NCBI GenBank assembly: GCA_021811505.1
Contig: JAJZOM010000313.1
Span: 1 to 10,778, forward strand
Length of the DNA: 10,778 nucleotides
Reading direction: 5' to 3'
From: Thermoplasmata archaeon
GTDB lineage: Archaea; Thermoplasmatota; Thermoplasmata; Thermoplasmatales; Thermoplasmataceae
The number at the start of each line of letters is the position of its first letter. The stretch's first letter is position 1. The translations under genes and the position numbers were made by a program. The notes under the pieces are model-generated. The model saw nothing but the letters and a program-made list of their open reading frames with translations, was not told the DNA's origin and ran no database searches. Positions 1 through 6,047 of this stretch are shown in pieces.

Positions 1-1
1 T

Positions 2-97
2 TTTCTTAATGAACCCCAGGGTGATCTGAGCAATATGGAAGATACCGGTGTGCTGGATTACATTAAAGAGATAGGGATGATATATTATAACCCCTGA
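2..97 (+). CDS. 3' end of an unidentified protein (partial)
   Basis: An open frame enters from the left edge and ends at a TGA at 95-97, giving 31 residues that finish in ...GMIYYNP. The next gene starts 12 bases later on the same strand behind an AGGTG ribosome binding site, which suggests the two are co-transcribed and that this is the tail of a real gene. The visible part is mixed acidic and hydrophobic with no motif I recognise, so no function is proposed. Confidence 0.5.
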   Translation, partial: FLNEPQGDLSNMEDTGVLDYIKEIGMIYYNP

Positions 98-109
98 ACA
101 GGTGTTACC

Positions 110-931
110 ATGAAATTTGGCGAATTTAACGTGGAATTACTTTCCGATGGCTTCTTCTCGCTGGACCCGGGAGCGTGCTTCGGCATAGTTCCGAGACCCC
201 TGTGGTCAAGGTCTTTCAGGGAAAATGGAAATGGCAGGATACGCATGGCCCTGAACATCCCACTTATCGTCGGCCGGGATTATTCGGCCATAATTGACAC
301 GGGCATTGGAAATCCAAGGGAAGATAAGCTGTCAAAGATTTTCGAGTTTAGTAAGGAACGTGACCTGATATCGGAAATGAGGAATTTTGCGGATCCAGAA
401 TCCATAGATTTTCTGATCCATTCCCATCTACACTTCGATCATTTCGGGCACAGCCTTGATAGAACTGAAAATGGCCCCCTTTTCAGAAAAGCCAGCCTGG
501 TTGCACAGAGAAAGGAGTTCAACGGATATAGGAGACCGATAGATTTCACGAAAGGAAATTACAGAAGTGAACCTGACGTTCTGCGCAAAGCAAAGAAACT
601 GACGGTGAACGGGTCAGCACGCATTACTCACGAGATCAGCGTTATTCTGACAGGCGGGCATACTTCCGGGCATCAGGCAGTAGTGTTCAGAAATGGAGAT
701 CACGAAATAATATACATGGGGGATCTTGCGCCCACGGCATTCCATGTGAAGCCTTCCTACATAACTGCGATTGACACGTACCCGATAGACACAGTGACAA
801 TGAAGAAGAAACTCATTTCAAAAGCTATCAGGGATCACGCCATATGTATTTTCAATCATGATGTTGAAATCCCTTCAGCGATCATATCAGGAGACGTGGG
901 CAACCCGAAAATTGAGCCAGTTCAATTATGA
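110..931 (+). CDS. Metallo-beta-lactamase-fold hydrolase (lactonase-like MBL family)
   Basis: A 273-residue soluble metallohydrolase. The zinc-binding signature HxHxDH is complete (H106, H108, D110, H111). The other expected ligands are present too: H184 in a GGHTSGH segment, D205 in YMGD, and H250 near the C terminus. This layout and length fit the branch that includes N-acyl-homoserine lactonases such as AiiA and YtnP-like proteins. The substrate cannot be read from sequence; any ester, lactone or thioester hydrolysis is possible. The ATG at 110 follows AGGTG (100-104) at suitable spacing and lies 12 bases after the upstream stop, so it is probably the second gene of an operon. Its stop codon overlaps that of the convergent PhoU-type gene. 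The fold and metal site are secure; the reaction is not. Confidence 0.88.
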   Translation: MKFGEFNVELLSDGFFSLDPGACFGIVPRPLWSRSFRENGNGRIRMALNIPLIVGRDYSAIIDTGIGNPREDKLSKIFEFSKERDLISEMRNFADPESIDFLIHSHLHFDHFGHSLDRTENGPLFRKASLVAQRKEFNGYRRPIDFTKGNYRSEPDVLRKAKKLTVNGSARITHEISVILTGGHTSGHQAVVFRNGDHEIIYMGDLAPTAFHVKPSYITAIDTYPIDTVTMKKKLISKAIRDHAICIFNHDVEIPSAIISGDVGNPKIEPVQL

Positions 932-1909
932 TGTGAGCGAGAACTGTTCCTGGTTGCCGAGTATCATATCCATGGCGAGCTCTGCAATATCCGTTGCGTA
1001 AAGTGCTATTCTCAGAACCTCTTCTGAAGAGGATGAGATTGTGTAAGAGAATGCCGGCTCGTGTATCGATGTCAGAATTTCCTGCTTCTTGTTTATGAGT
1101 TCCGGCTTTCTTTCGATGATCCCGTTAAGTTCATCGAATTTCCTGGCATAGAATGCTTCTGAGGCTTTCCTGTACATGTTCAGGGCAGTCTTGAGAAATG
1201 ATACAAAGGAATCTTTATTCTCCTGATTGATGTCTTCCCTCATTTTCCATAATTTACAGATGTTTACCGCATGATCTGCCATTCTTTCAAGAATCCTGGA
1301 AAATATCAGGTAGAAGACGCTGTTTTCATTTTCATTCTTTCCGCTCTTCACTTCACGGTACACGTATAGCTGGTAGCGATCCACTTCATCGTCCCTGTTG
1401 ATAACGCTGTCAAGAAGTTTTTCGTCGGATTCGTTTATTCCGCTGATCACGTCCTCAATCATTGTCTCAACATTCAGGGACATGCGCCTTATGGCGTTTG
1501 ACAACGGGAACGACGCGGAATCGAGGACGTTCTGGAGAACTACCGATCTGGAGGATTCCTCGAAAATCTCTATGCCCATCACCAGCCTCGCAAACCGTTT
1601 CACAGCTTCACGTAACGGCTGATCTATGTACTGTGAACTTGTTATTATGAGGGTGTCGAAATCCGATATGTATAATGAAGTGATGGCCCTCTGGAAATGC
1701 TCCAGGTTGACTTTCCCGTCGATATTTATTCTCTTTACATTTTCCGCTTTCCTGTCCTCCCCATACGAAATGAGAAGTTTGCCTTTGTCATCTTCAATTG
1801 TTATTTCGCTACCCTTTGTAATTTTGTTTTCTTTAACCCATTTTGAAGGCAACGATAATATGTATGTTGATCCACCGGTAAGCTGAACTCGTCTGGTATA
1901 TGAGATCAT
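926..1909 (-). CDS. AbrB-hairpin/PhoU-domain regulator
   Basis: A 327-residue protein. Residues 1-50 look like a SpoVT/AbrB swapped-hairpin DNA-binding domain (RRVQLTGGSTYILSLPSKWV, then an acidic beta segment). Residues from about 130 onward are helical and PhoU-like, with the acidic metal-binding style motifs NRDDEVDR (171-178) and RILERMADHAVNI (205-217). This fusion is a known archaeal family, usually called PhoU or phosphate uptake regulator. The likely role is transcriptional or signalling control linked to phosphate or metal status, but no pst, pit or phoR gene lies nearby, so that is family inference. The start at 1909 is supported by a TATA-like box about 28 bp upstream with no ribosome binding site between, consistent with a leaderless mRNA. 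The last 6 bases overlap the convergent hydrolase gene. Confidence 0.85.
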   Translation of the reverse strand: MISYTRRVQLTGGSTYILSLPSKWVKENKITKGSEITIEDDKGKLLISYGEDRKAENVKRINIDGKVNLEHFQRAITSLYISDFDTLIITSSQYIDQPLREAVKRFARLVMGIEIFEESSRSVVLQNVLDSASFPLSNAIRRMSLNVETMIEDVISGINESDEKLLDSVINRDDEVDRYQLYVYREVKSGKNENENSVFYLIFSRILERMADHAVNICKLWKMREDINQENKDSFVSFLKTALNMYRKASEAFYARKFDELNGIIERKPELINKKQEILTSIHEPAFSYTISSSSEEVLRIALYATDIAELAMDMILGNQEQFSLTS

Positions 1910-1931
1910 ATATATGTATAATTACTGAGAA

Positions 1932-1942
1932 CTATATATTAT
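1932..1942 (-). promoter_or_regulatory. TATA-like promoter of the AbrB/PhoU gene
   Basis: On the minus strand this reads ATAATATATAG, centred about 28 bp upstream of the ATG at 1909. No Shine-Dalgarno sequence lies between box and start. The spacing fits archaeal TATA placement with transcription starting at or next to the A of the ATG. Confidence 0.6.
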
Positions 1943-2014
1943 TATGTCAATTATCGAAGAGATATATACGTACCAAAAAAGAATTTGTCAATTGCGTGGC
2001 TGGTCGATCAGAAC

Positions 2015-2021
2015 AAAAAAA
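2015..2021 (-). terminator. Poly-T terminator of the DUF1059 gene
   Basis: A run of seven T on the minus strand directly follows the TAA stop (2024-2022). A second run of six T lies at 1980-1975. No hairpin precedes it. T-rich tracts alone are typical archaeal terminators. Confidence 0.5.
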
Positions 2022-2207
2022 TTAGAAAAATTTCTTCTTTATTGCACTATTGACTTTCTGCTTCAGATCGTCACTGATTTCTGTCATTTCATGCGCTGAT
2101 TTTGCATGATCTGCTATCTGGGGAATTAGATCTTCGGCCTTTTTTGCCGACACTTTAAAATCACAGTCCATTCCTATGTCCTGGCATTTAAACTGATAAC
2201 TTGTCAT
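2022..2207 (-). CDS. DUF1059 family small protein
   Basis: A 61-residue protein that matches the DUF1059 pattern well: the opening YQFKCQDIGMDCDF, a central HAKSAHEMTEI and a lysine-rich end. C8, C15, H34 and H39 form a C-x6-C...H-x4-H arrangement that could bind a single metal ion, like a C2H2 zinc finger. The family has no established function. It is monocistronic, with its own upstream AT-rich box and a poly-T tract straight after the stop. The start at 2207 gives the usual family N terminus. A weak AAGTGA sequence a few bases upstream may serve as a ribosome binding site. Family identity is confident; the metal-binding idea is inferred from residue spacing. Confidence 0.85.
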   Translation of the reverse strand: MTSYQFKCQDIGMDCDFKVSAKKAEDLIPQIADHAKSAHEMTEISDDLKQKVNSAIKKKFF

Positions 2208-2237
2208 TTATTCACTTAGAATATATTAACAAAAGCT

Positions 2238-2246
2238 GATTTAAAT
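2238..2246 (-). promoter_or_regulatory. TATA-like promoter of the DUF1059 gene
   Basis: The minus strand reads ATTTAAATC here, centred about 35 bp before the ATG at 2207, which would leave a leader of roughly 8 bases. A second AT-rich stretch at 2220-2229 is too close to the start to act as the TATA box. Confidence 0.4.
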
Positions 2247-2286
2247 TTTTCTGATTTTCCTTTAGCATGGAATCGAAGAAAATACC

Positions 2287-2294
2287 AAAAAAAA
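2287..2294 (-). terminator. Poly-T terminator of the membrane protein gene
   Basis: A run of eight T on the minus strand, 28 bases after the TAA stop at 2324-2322. No clear hairpin precedes it. Confidence 0.5.
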
Positions 2295-2321
2295 TCAGGA
2301 GGGTATCATTGTCATAAGTCG

Positions 2322-3059
2322 TTATTTACCGGCATTCTTATCCGAACTTCGCCTCATTGAATTCGAAATGCTGCGGCCGATGAATATTCCTGTAATGAAA
2401 ATGAGCTCGAAATATACAATATATATGGTTGAGTAGACCGGCAGGAGTGCTTCTATCAGGTAATATACAGGGGCGTTGATGGGACCGCTCATATCTTGCG
2501 TTGTAATGGTTCCGTTCTTCTGTGCCGTGATATTGAACTGGTATATTCCCTCTGGGAGTCCCTTGGCGATATAATAGAAATGTTCCGAACCATTTGATAA
2601 CGCTGGATTGAGTCTGGAATATGGGATCATCTCAAAAGTTTGGCCGCTCCTTATGTTGAGTTCTACAGAACTGTATTGCAGAGTGCCATTTGGAGAGATC
2701 GTAAAGCTAAAATTGTAACTCCCGCCTGTTCCGGAATAGGGGGATACTGAAGCGGTAACACTGGAACCGTCGCTGAGGGTTGTGTGATAAACAGGGCTCG
2801 AATAATAAGCCACATCACTGTATATACCAGTAAAAATGAAAGCTACTGCGAGAAATATAACAATACTTCCGAGTATTCTCTTCTTAATCCTGTAGAGTTT
2901 TGTGTAATGGAATGAAAGGAATGATATGACGGGCACGAGGAATATTATTTCGCCATAGATGTAAATGGCCATGAAAACAACTGGAATTGATATTATGATG
3001 GCTATAAGCGGGGCTGTAATGTTGTTTTTCTTGATGATCAGGTCCTTTATATCCGTCAA
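2322..3059 (-). CDS. Membrane protein with N-glycosylation-rich extracytoplasmic domain, unknown function
   Basis: A 245-residue protein I do not recognise. Hydrophobic segments at about 16-34, 36-51, 63-81 and 204-228 suggest four membrane passes. Between the third and fourth lies a domain of about 120 residues (83-200) rich in Ser, Thr, Tyr, Asn and Gly. It has five N-x-S/T sequons (N116, N124, N156, N176, N182) and a beta-sandwich feel (LPEGIYQFNITAQ). This suggests the domain faces outside and may be glycosylated, as is common in archaea without cell walls. The tail is basic (RRSSDKNAGK) and probably cytoplasmic. The start is a TTG at 3059: the nearest in-frame ATG (residue 30) would cut the first membrane segment, and the upstream ATG at 3067 is out of frame and closes after three codons. 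It is transcribed divergently from the XRE-CBS operon. Confidence 0.72.
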   Translation of the reverse strand: MTDIKDLIIKKNNITAPLIAIIISIPVVFMAIYIYGEIIFLVPVISFLSFHYTKLYRIKKRILGSIVIFLAVAFIFTGIYSDVAYYSSPVYHTTLSDGSSVTASVSPYSGTGGSYNFSFTISPNGTLQYSSVELNIRSGQTFEMIPYSRLNPALSNGSEHFYYIAKGLPEGIYQFNITAQKNGTITTQDMSGPINAPVYYLIEALLPVYSTIYIVYFELIFITGIFIGRSISNSMRRSSDKNAGK

Positions 3060-3078
3060 CAGGACATAATCAGGAATG

Positions 3079-3090
3079 CGTATAAATTAG
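3079..3090 (-). promoter_or_regulatory. TATA-like promoter of the membrane protein gene
   Basis: The minus strand reads CTAATTTATACG, with the TTTATA core centred about 24 bp upstream of the TTG at 3059. This fits transcription starting at or next to the TTG and supports that start codon. Confidence 0.5.
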
Positions 3091-3137
3091 TTACAGATGC
3101 GTTTCAAGAATCAACGACTTCGTCAGTGAAGGATTCC

Positions 3138-3163
3138 TATTCCGGAATATTACCAAAGGTAAT
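3138..3163. promoter_or_regulatory. Two adjacent inverted repeats, candidate operator of the XRE-CBS operon
   Basis: TATTCCGGAATA (3138-3149) is a perfect 12-bp palindrome. It is followed directly by ATTACC-AAA-GGTAAT (3149-3163), a perfect 6-bp inverted repeat with a 3-base spacer; the two share base 3149. The pair ends 17 bases before the TATA-like box of the XRE-CBS gene, in the space between two divergent promoters. XRE proteins bind dyad-symmetric DNA as dimers, so autoregulation is a reasonable inference, not shown. Confidence 0.45.
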
Positions 3164-3180
3164 TTTGAATATGATAATAC

Positions 3181-3190
3181 TTAATATATC
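3181..3190 (+). promoter_or_regulatory. TATA-like promoter of the XRE-CBS/carS/pth2 operon
   Basis: TTAATATATC, centred about 28-30 bp upstream of the ATG at 3214. No ribosome binding site lies between, so the first gene is probably translated from a leaderless mRNA. Confidence 0.6.
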
Positions 3191-3213
3191 TGTAATAATT
3201 CATTCCGTCAGAG

Positions 3214-3792
3214 ATGTTGCCATCCATTGAAGAACTGAGGAAAATGCGAAAAAACCTCGGGATCAGCCAGAAGGAGCTGGCCAAGATCAGCGGGGTGAGC
3301 CAGTCATACATTGCCAGGCTGGAGAAAGGCAGTATTAATCCCACCTATGACAAGGTCAGAAAGATCTTTGATTACTTGAATAAAACTGGTCAGAAAGCAA
3401 ATTCCATTGACATGACTGCCGAGAAGATAATGAGCACTTCAGTCATAACCTGTTTTCCAACTGATTCTATAATTTCTGCCCTGAATGTTATGAGAGAGAG
3501 GGGCTTCTCACAGCTTCCGGTAATAACAATGGACAGGAAGGTTATCGGGACGGTTTCCGAGTCTGAAATAAATGACCTTCTGCTCAAGGGTGCCACCCCT
3601 GATTCTCTCAGAAACCTTATTGTCAGGAAGGTGATGGGCGTAACTCCGCCACAACTGGACAAGGGTTCTCCCATTTCAATGATATACCCTCTCCTGAAGT
3701 ATTCCAGTGCTGTCCTCATAGTTGACGGGGGAGAACTAAAGGGAATTATAACCAAGGCGGATATCCTGAAGGCTGTAGAAGAATATGCCTGA
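3214..3792 (+). CDS. XRE-family transcriptional regulator with paired CBS domains (COG3620 type)
   Basis: A 192-residue regulator. Residues 5-58 form an XRE/Cro helix-turn-helix (core [20 protein letters not shown], 19-38). Two CBS domains follow, at about 70-125 and 139-190. Paired CBS domains form a Bateman module that often binds adenosine compounds (AMP, ATP, SAM). The second CBS ends in the typical G-I-I-T-x-x-D (177-183), where T and D commonly contact ribose. The first has S115 and E118 at those places, so its ligand binding may differ. It is the first gene of an operon: its stop overlaps the carS start by 8 bases. Two inverted repeats upstream are candidate binding sites. The likely job is ligand-dependent control of its own operon, which is inference from domain type and position. 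Confidence 0.88.
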   Translation: MLPSIEELRKMRKNLGISQKELAKISGVSQSYIARLEKGSINPTYDKVRKIFDYLNKTGQKANSIDMTAEKIMSTSVITCFPTDSIISALNVMRERGFSQLPVITMDRKVIGTVSESEINDLLLKGATPDSLRNLIVRKVMGVTPPQLDKGSPISMIYPLLKYSSAVLIVDGGELKGIITKADILKAVEEYA

Positions 3793-4348
3793 CATTCCTT
3801 TTCTGATCTTTTCCTCGTTCGTTCTGTTCATTCCAGCATTTGTAGCCAATCCTGCCGCTGTTATCACCGGAGGGCACTTCCCGATGGATTTCGGAAGGAA
3901 ATTCATTGACGGGAAGAGGATACTCGGTGACGGAAAAACATGGTCAGGTTACTTCGGTGGTTCTTTGTCCGGAGTCGTTGTCGGGCTTATTCTTTATGGA
4001 ATGTTCCTGCTGCTTGGGCTGCAGAACTACTTATCATACGGCAACGGCATTTTATCAGTCACTGTCACCCTATTTGCAATGTCATTCGGATCACTAACCG
4101 GAGACGTAATGGGCTCATTCATAAAACGCAGGATCGGAATCGAGAGGGGTGGAAAGGGTTCACTGCTTGACCAGTGGCCGTTCGCTCTTGTATCCTTCCT
4201 CTTCCTGTTTATTTTCTCCACGAATTTCTTCATGACCTATTACGGAAACATAATAGGGGCTGTTTCAATATTGATAATAACTCCTCCGTTACACAGGCTA
4301 GTAAATATTATCGGATTCAGGATGAAGAAGAAGGAGGTCCCATGGTAG
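3785..4348 (+). CDS. carS: CDP-archaeol synthase
   Basis: A 187-residue integral membrane enzyme of the CarS (former DUF46) family. It uses CTP to activate 2,3-di-O-geranylgeranylglycerol phosphate to CDP-archaeol, the branch point for archaeal phospholipid head groups. Family blocks are present: NPAAVITGG (22-30), [17 protein letters not shown] (43-59), and [21 protein letters not shown] (102-122) leading into SLLDQWPF (126-133). Several hydrophobic segments surround them (about 5-22, 58-80, 88-106, 133-150, 152-170), and the basic tail is short. The ATG at 3785 overlaps the end of the XRE-CBS gene by 8 bases, and the 3' end overlaps pth2 by 7. It is therefore probably translationally coupled in one mRNA. 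Length and motifs are normal for the family. Confidence 0.93.
   Translation: MPDIPFLIFSSFVLFIPAFVANPAAVITGGHFPMDFGRKFIDGKRILGDGKTWSGYFGGSLSGVVVGLILYGMFLLLGLQNYLSYGNGILSVTVTLFAMSFGSLTGDVMGSFIKRRIGIERGGKGSLLDQWPFALVSFLFLFIFSTNFFMTYYGNIIGAVSILIITPPLHRLVNIIGFRMKKKEVPW
4331..4338 (+). promoter_or_regulatory. Strong ribosome binding site of pth2, inside carS
   Basis: AAGGAGGT lies just upstream of the ATG at 4342, within the last codons of carS. It decides the pth2 start: the open frame extends 56 codons further upstream, but that part only shadows carS in another frame. Confidence 0.8.
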
Positions 4349-4701
4349 GCACCGTTAAAATGGTAATAGCTGTCAGGAAAGACCTGGACCTCGGTAAAGG
4401 GAAAATAGCTGCACAGGTTGCGCATGCAGCCGTTCTCTGCGCACTTAAAGCTGAAAAATTCCAGAAAAAACTTTTTGCAGAGTGGATCAGGACCGGCCAG
4501 AAGAAGATAGTCATCAGGCTGGATAATGCAGATGCCCTTCTTGAACTTAAGAAGAAAATAGATACCATGGGAATTCTCACTGAGGCAGTATTTGACGCTG
4601 GCCACACACAGGTCGAACCGGGAACATTAACGTGCATAGGAATAGGTCCGGTTGAAGAATCTGATATAGAGCCTGTTACCGGCGGATATCCTCTTCTCTA
4701 A
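4342..4701 (+). CDS. pth2: Peptidyl-tRNA hydrolase, archaeal/eukaryotic Pth2 type
   Basis: A 119-residue cytosolic enzyme that cleaves peptidyl-tRNA dropped from ribosomes and recycles the tRNA. The Pth2 signature is clear: [24 protein letters not shown] (7-30), [14 protein letters not shown] (56-69) and [20 protein letters not shown] (85-104). Length is typical of archaeal Pth2 (about 115-125). The ATG at 4342 sits behind a strong AAGGAGGT and overlaps the carS stop by 7 bases, so it is the third gene of the operon. The last 4 bases overlap the convergent cystathionine gamma-synthase-like gene. Pth2 has no known direct link to lipid synthesis; shared transcription may reflect gene packing only. 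Confidence 0.95.
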   Translation: MVGTVKMVIAVRKDLDLGKGKIAAQVAHAAVLCALKAEKFQKKLFAEWIRTGQKKIVIRLDNADALLELKKKIDTMGILTEAVFDAGHTQVEPGTLTCIGIGPVEESDIEPVTGGYPLL

Positions 4702-5876
4702 ACAAAAGCCAGTGCAGACTCAATATCCAATATCAAATCCTCAGGATCTTCTATTCCGCAGGAAAATCTCACCAGACCATCGTTAATGCCCATTTTTAAG
4801 CGTTCCGCACGTTGTATGTTTGCGTGGCTTGTCTCCAGGGGAAGTGAGACCAGGCTGTCAACGCCACCAAGGCTTGCTGCCACACTCGCTATTTTAATGT
4901 GCTTCAACAGCCTTTTAGCACCGTCCAGGCCGCCGGTCACCTCAAAAGAGAGCATACCGCCAAATCCGGTGAGGACTTTTTTTGCGATATTGTGATATTT
5001 CGAGTCCGGAAGACCAGGATAAAATGTCCCAGTAACTTTCTTGTGCTGCGACAGAAATTTTGCGACTTCGAGTGCAACGCGATTATGTTTCTCCATCCTC
5101 AGCCCAAGGGTCTTGATGCCGCGAAGAGCAAGATAAGACTGCAATGGATCCATGGTGGGGCCTAGAGTGGTTCTCATGCGCAGTATCCTATTGTGGAGTT
5201 CGGCACTTGATGCCGCTACCATCCCAAGTGTCACGTCGCTATGCCCTGAGAGATATTTTGTGCCGCTGTGTATTACAACGGAACAACCAAGATCAAGTGG
5301 TTTCTGGTTATACGGGGAAGCAAAGGTAGCGTCTACGACCAGTGGAGTGTTATTCTCATTGCAAAATTTCGACAATTCAACCAGATCAGTTACCTTCATT
5401 GTAGGATTTGTAATTGATTCCACATATACGGCCGCATAATCCTTAAGCTTGAAGTTTAATGAGTTGATCTCGTCTATCGGGACAAAATCTGTTCTTATCT
5501 GATATCTGGGCAATTCCTCGGAAAAGAATCCGTGAGCCTGGCCGTAAAGTTCATTCAGCGAAAGTATCCTTGAGCCAGAAGATGTGAGGGATAGAACAGT
5601 TGAGGTTATTGCCCCCATTCCAGAAGAAAATGCCAGAGCATGATTGGAATTCTCAAGAGCAGAATATTTCTCCTCCAGTGCCTGTATAGTAGGATTCCCC
5701 CATCTGGTGTAAAGGTATGGCGAACCTCTTGTCGCATCAATGTAAGCAGCATTATCATCATTGGGATGCAGAAATGTTGTCGTTTCAAAAATCGGTGTTA
5801 CAACATTTCCAAACCTGGAGTCTCTCAGTTCGCCTGAATGAACAGCACGGGTGTTGAAACCGCCATAATGAACCAT
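4698..5876 (-). CDS. PLP-dependent cystathionine gamma-synthase/lyase family enzyme
   Basis: A 392-residue enzyme of the Cys/Met metabolism PLP family. The PLP lysine is K207 in SGTKYLSGHSD. D182 (VDATFASP) should pair with the ring nitrogen, Y56 and R58 (YLYTRWGNPT) with the phosphate, and Y111 should stack on the ring. R370 (RFSCGIED) should hold the substrate carboxylate. The block SLGGVDSL (335-342) has Asp where the family usually has Glu. The segment after Y111 reads GQAHGFF, whereas the commonest family form is GGTY; the Cys of methionine gamma-lyases is absent. The reaction could be cystathionine gamma-synthase, gamma-lyase or O-acylhomoserine sulfhydrylase, so no symbol is given. The gene stands alone; the start at 5876 is supported by a TATA box about 27 bp upstream. 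It overlaps pth2 by 4 bases at the stop. Confidence 0.9.
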   Translation of the reverse strand: MVHYGGFNTRAVHSGELRDSRFGNVVTPIFETTTFLHPNDDNAAYIDATRGSPYLYTRWGNPTIQALEEKYSALENSNHALAFSSGMGAITSTVLSLTSSGSRILSLNELYGQAHGFFSEELPRYQIRTDFVPIDEINSLNFKLKDYAAVYVESITNPTMKVTDLVELSKFCNENNTPLVVDATFASPYNQKPLDLGCSVVIHSGTKYLSGHSDVTLGMVAASSAELHNRILRMRTTLGPTMDPLQSYLALRGIKTLGLRMEKHNRVALEVAKFLSQHKKVTGTFYPGLPDSKYHNIAKKVLTGFGGMLSFEVTGGLDGAKRLLKHIKIASVAASLGGVDSLVSLPLETSHANIQRAERLKMGINDGLVRFSCGIEDPEDLILDIESALAFV

Positions 5877-5883
5877 TTGAATT

Positions 5884-5900
5884 ACGAGAGGGGTTCTCGT
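5884..5900. promoter_or_regulatory. Inverted repeat between TATA box and start of the metB-like gene
   Basis: ACGAGA-GGGGT-TCTCGT is a perfect 6-bp inverted repeat with a 5-base spacer. It occupies about -8 to -24 relative to the start codon at 5876 and touches the edge of the TATA box. A protein bound here would block transcription initiation, so it is a candidate repressor operator. No regulator for it is identifiable in the window. Confidence 0.4.
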
Positions 5901-5908
5901 TATAAATC
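5899..5908 (-). promoter_or_regulatory. TATA-like promoter of the metB-like gene
   Basis: On the minus strand GATTTATAAC, with its TTTATAAC core centred 26-27 bp upstream of the ATG at 5876. No ribosome binding site is seen, so the mRNA is probably leaderless. Confidence 0.65.
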
Positions 5909-5977
5909 TTTACACATCGGTTTTTCAGAGTTCCTGAGAGTTGAATACATTAGATGTAGTATTTTGTTAAAAATGTT

Positions 5978-5985
5978 TTTATATA
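5978..5985 (+). promoter_or_regulatory. TATA box of the acetate transporter gene
   Basis: TTTATATA, a very good match to the archaeal TATA consensus. Predicted transcription start is about 6006-6010, some 30 bases before the transporter ATG, so this mRNA has a leader containing a ribosome binding site. The first base of the mRNA may coincide with the ATG of a 13-codon ORF at 6006. Confidence 0.65.
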
Positions 5986-6005
5986 TTAAGTTCTTGAATC
6001 ATAAC

Positions 6006-6047
6006 ATGTCAAATATAATTGACTTACCGGAGGTCGAAAATGCCTGA
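6006..6047 (+). other. Short upstream ORF overlapping the transporter start
   Basis: ATG at 6006 opens a 13-codon frame (MSNIIDLPEVENA) ending in a TGA at 6045-6047. It overlaps the transporter ATG (6040) by 8 bases, in the form ATGCCTGA, the same junction seen between the XRE-CBS gene and carS. The ATG lies about 25 bp from the TATA box centre, so the peptide could be read from the very 5' end of the mRNA and couple to the transporter. It may equally be chance; there is no evidence of translation. Confidence 0.3.
6029..6034 (+). promoter_or_regulatory. Ribosome binding site of the acetate transporter
   Basis: GGAGGT, five bases before the ATG at 6040. It fixes that start over an in-frame TTG at 6019, which would lie upstream of the ribosome binding site. 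Confidence 0.75.

Noticed and set aside
2267..2317. A 16-residue lysine/arginine-rich ORF on the plus strand.
   Set aside because: It is very short and formed by the A-rich tract that serves as the opposite-strand terminator; there is no ribosome binding site or promoter.
3150..3344. A 64-codon minus-strand ORF over the XRE-CBS start.
   Set aside because: It overlaps the helix-turn-helix coding sequence and the promoter dyads, and has no protein features.
4174..4341. A 56-codon N-terminal extension of pth2.
   Set aside because: It shadows carS in another frame. The AAGGAGGT at 4331 and the family start favour 4342.
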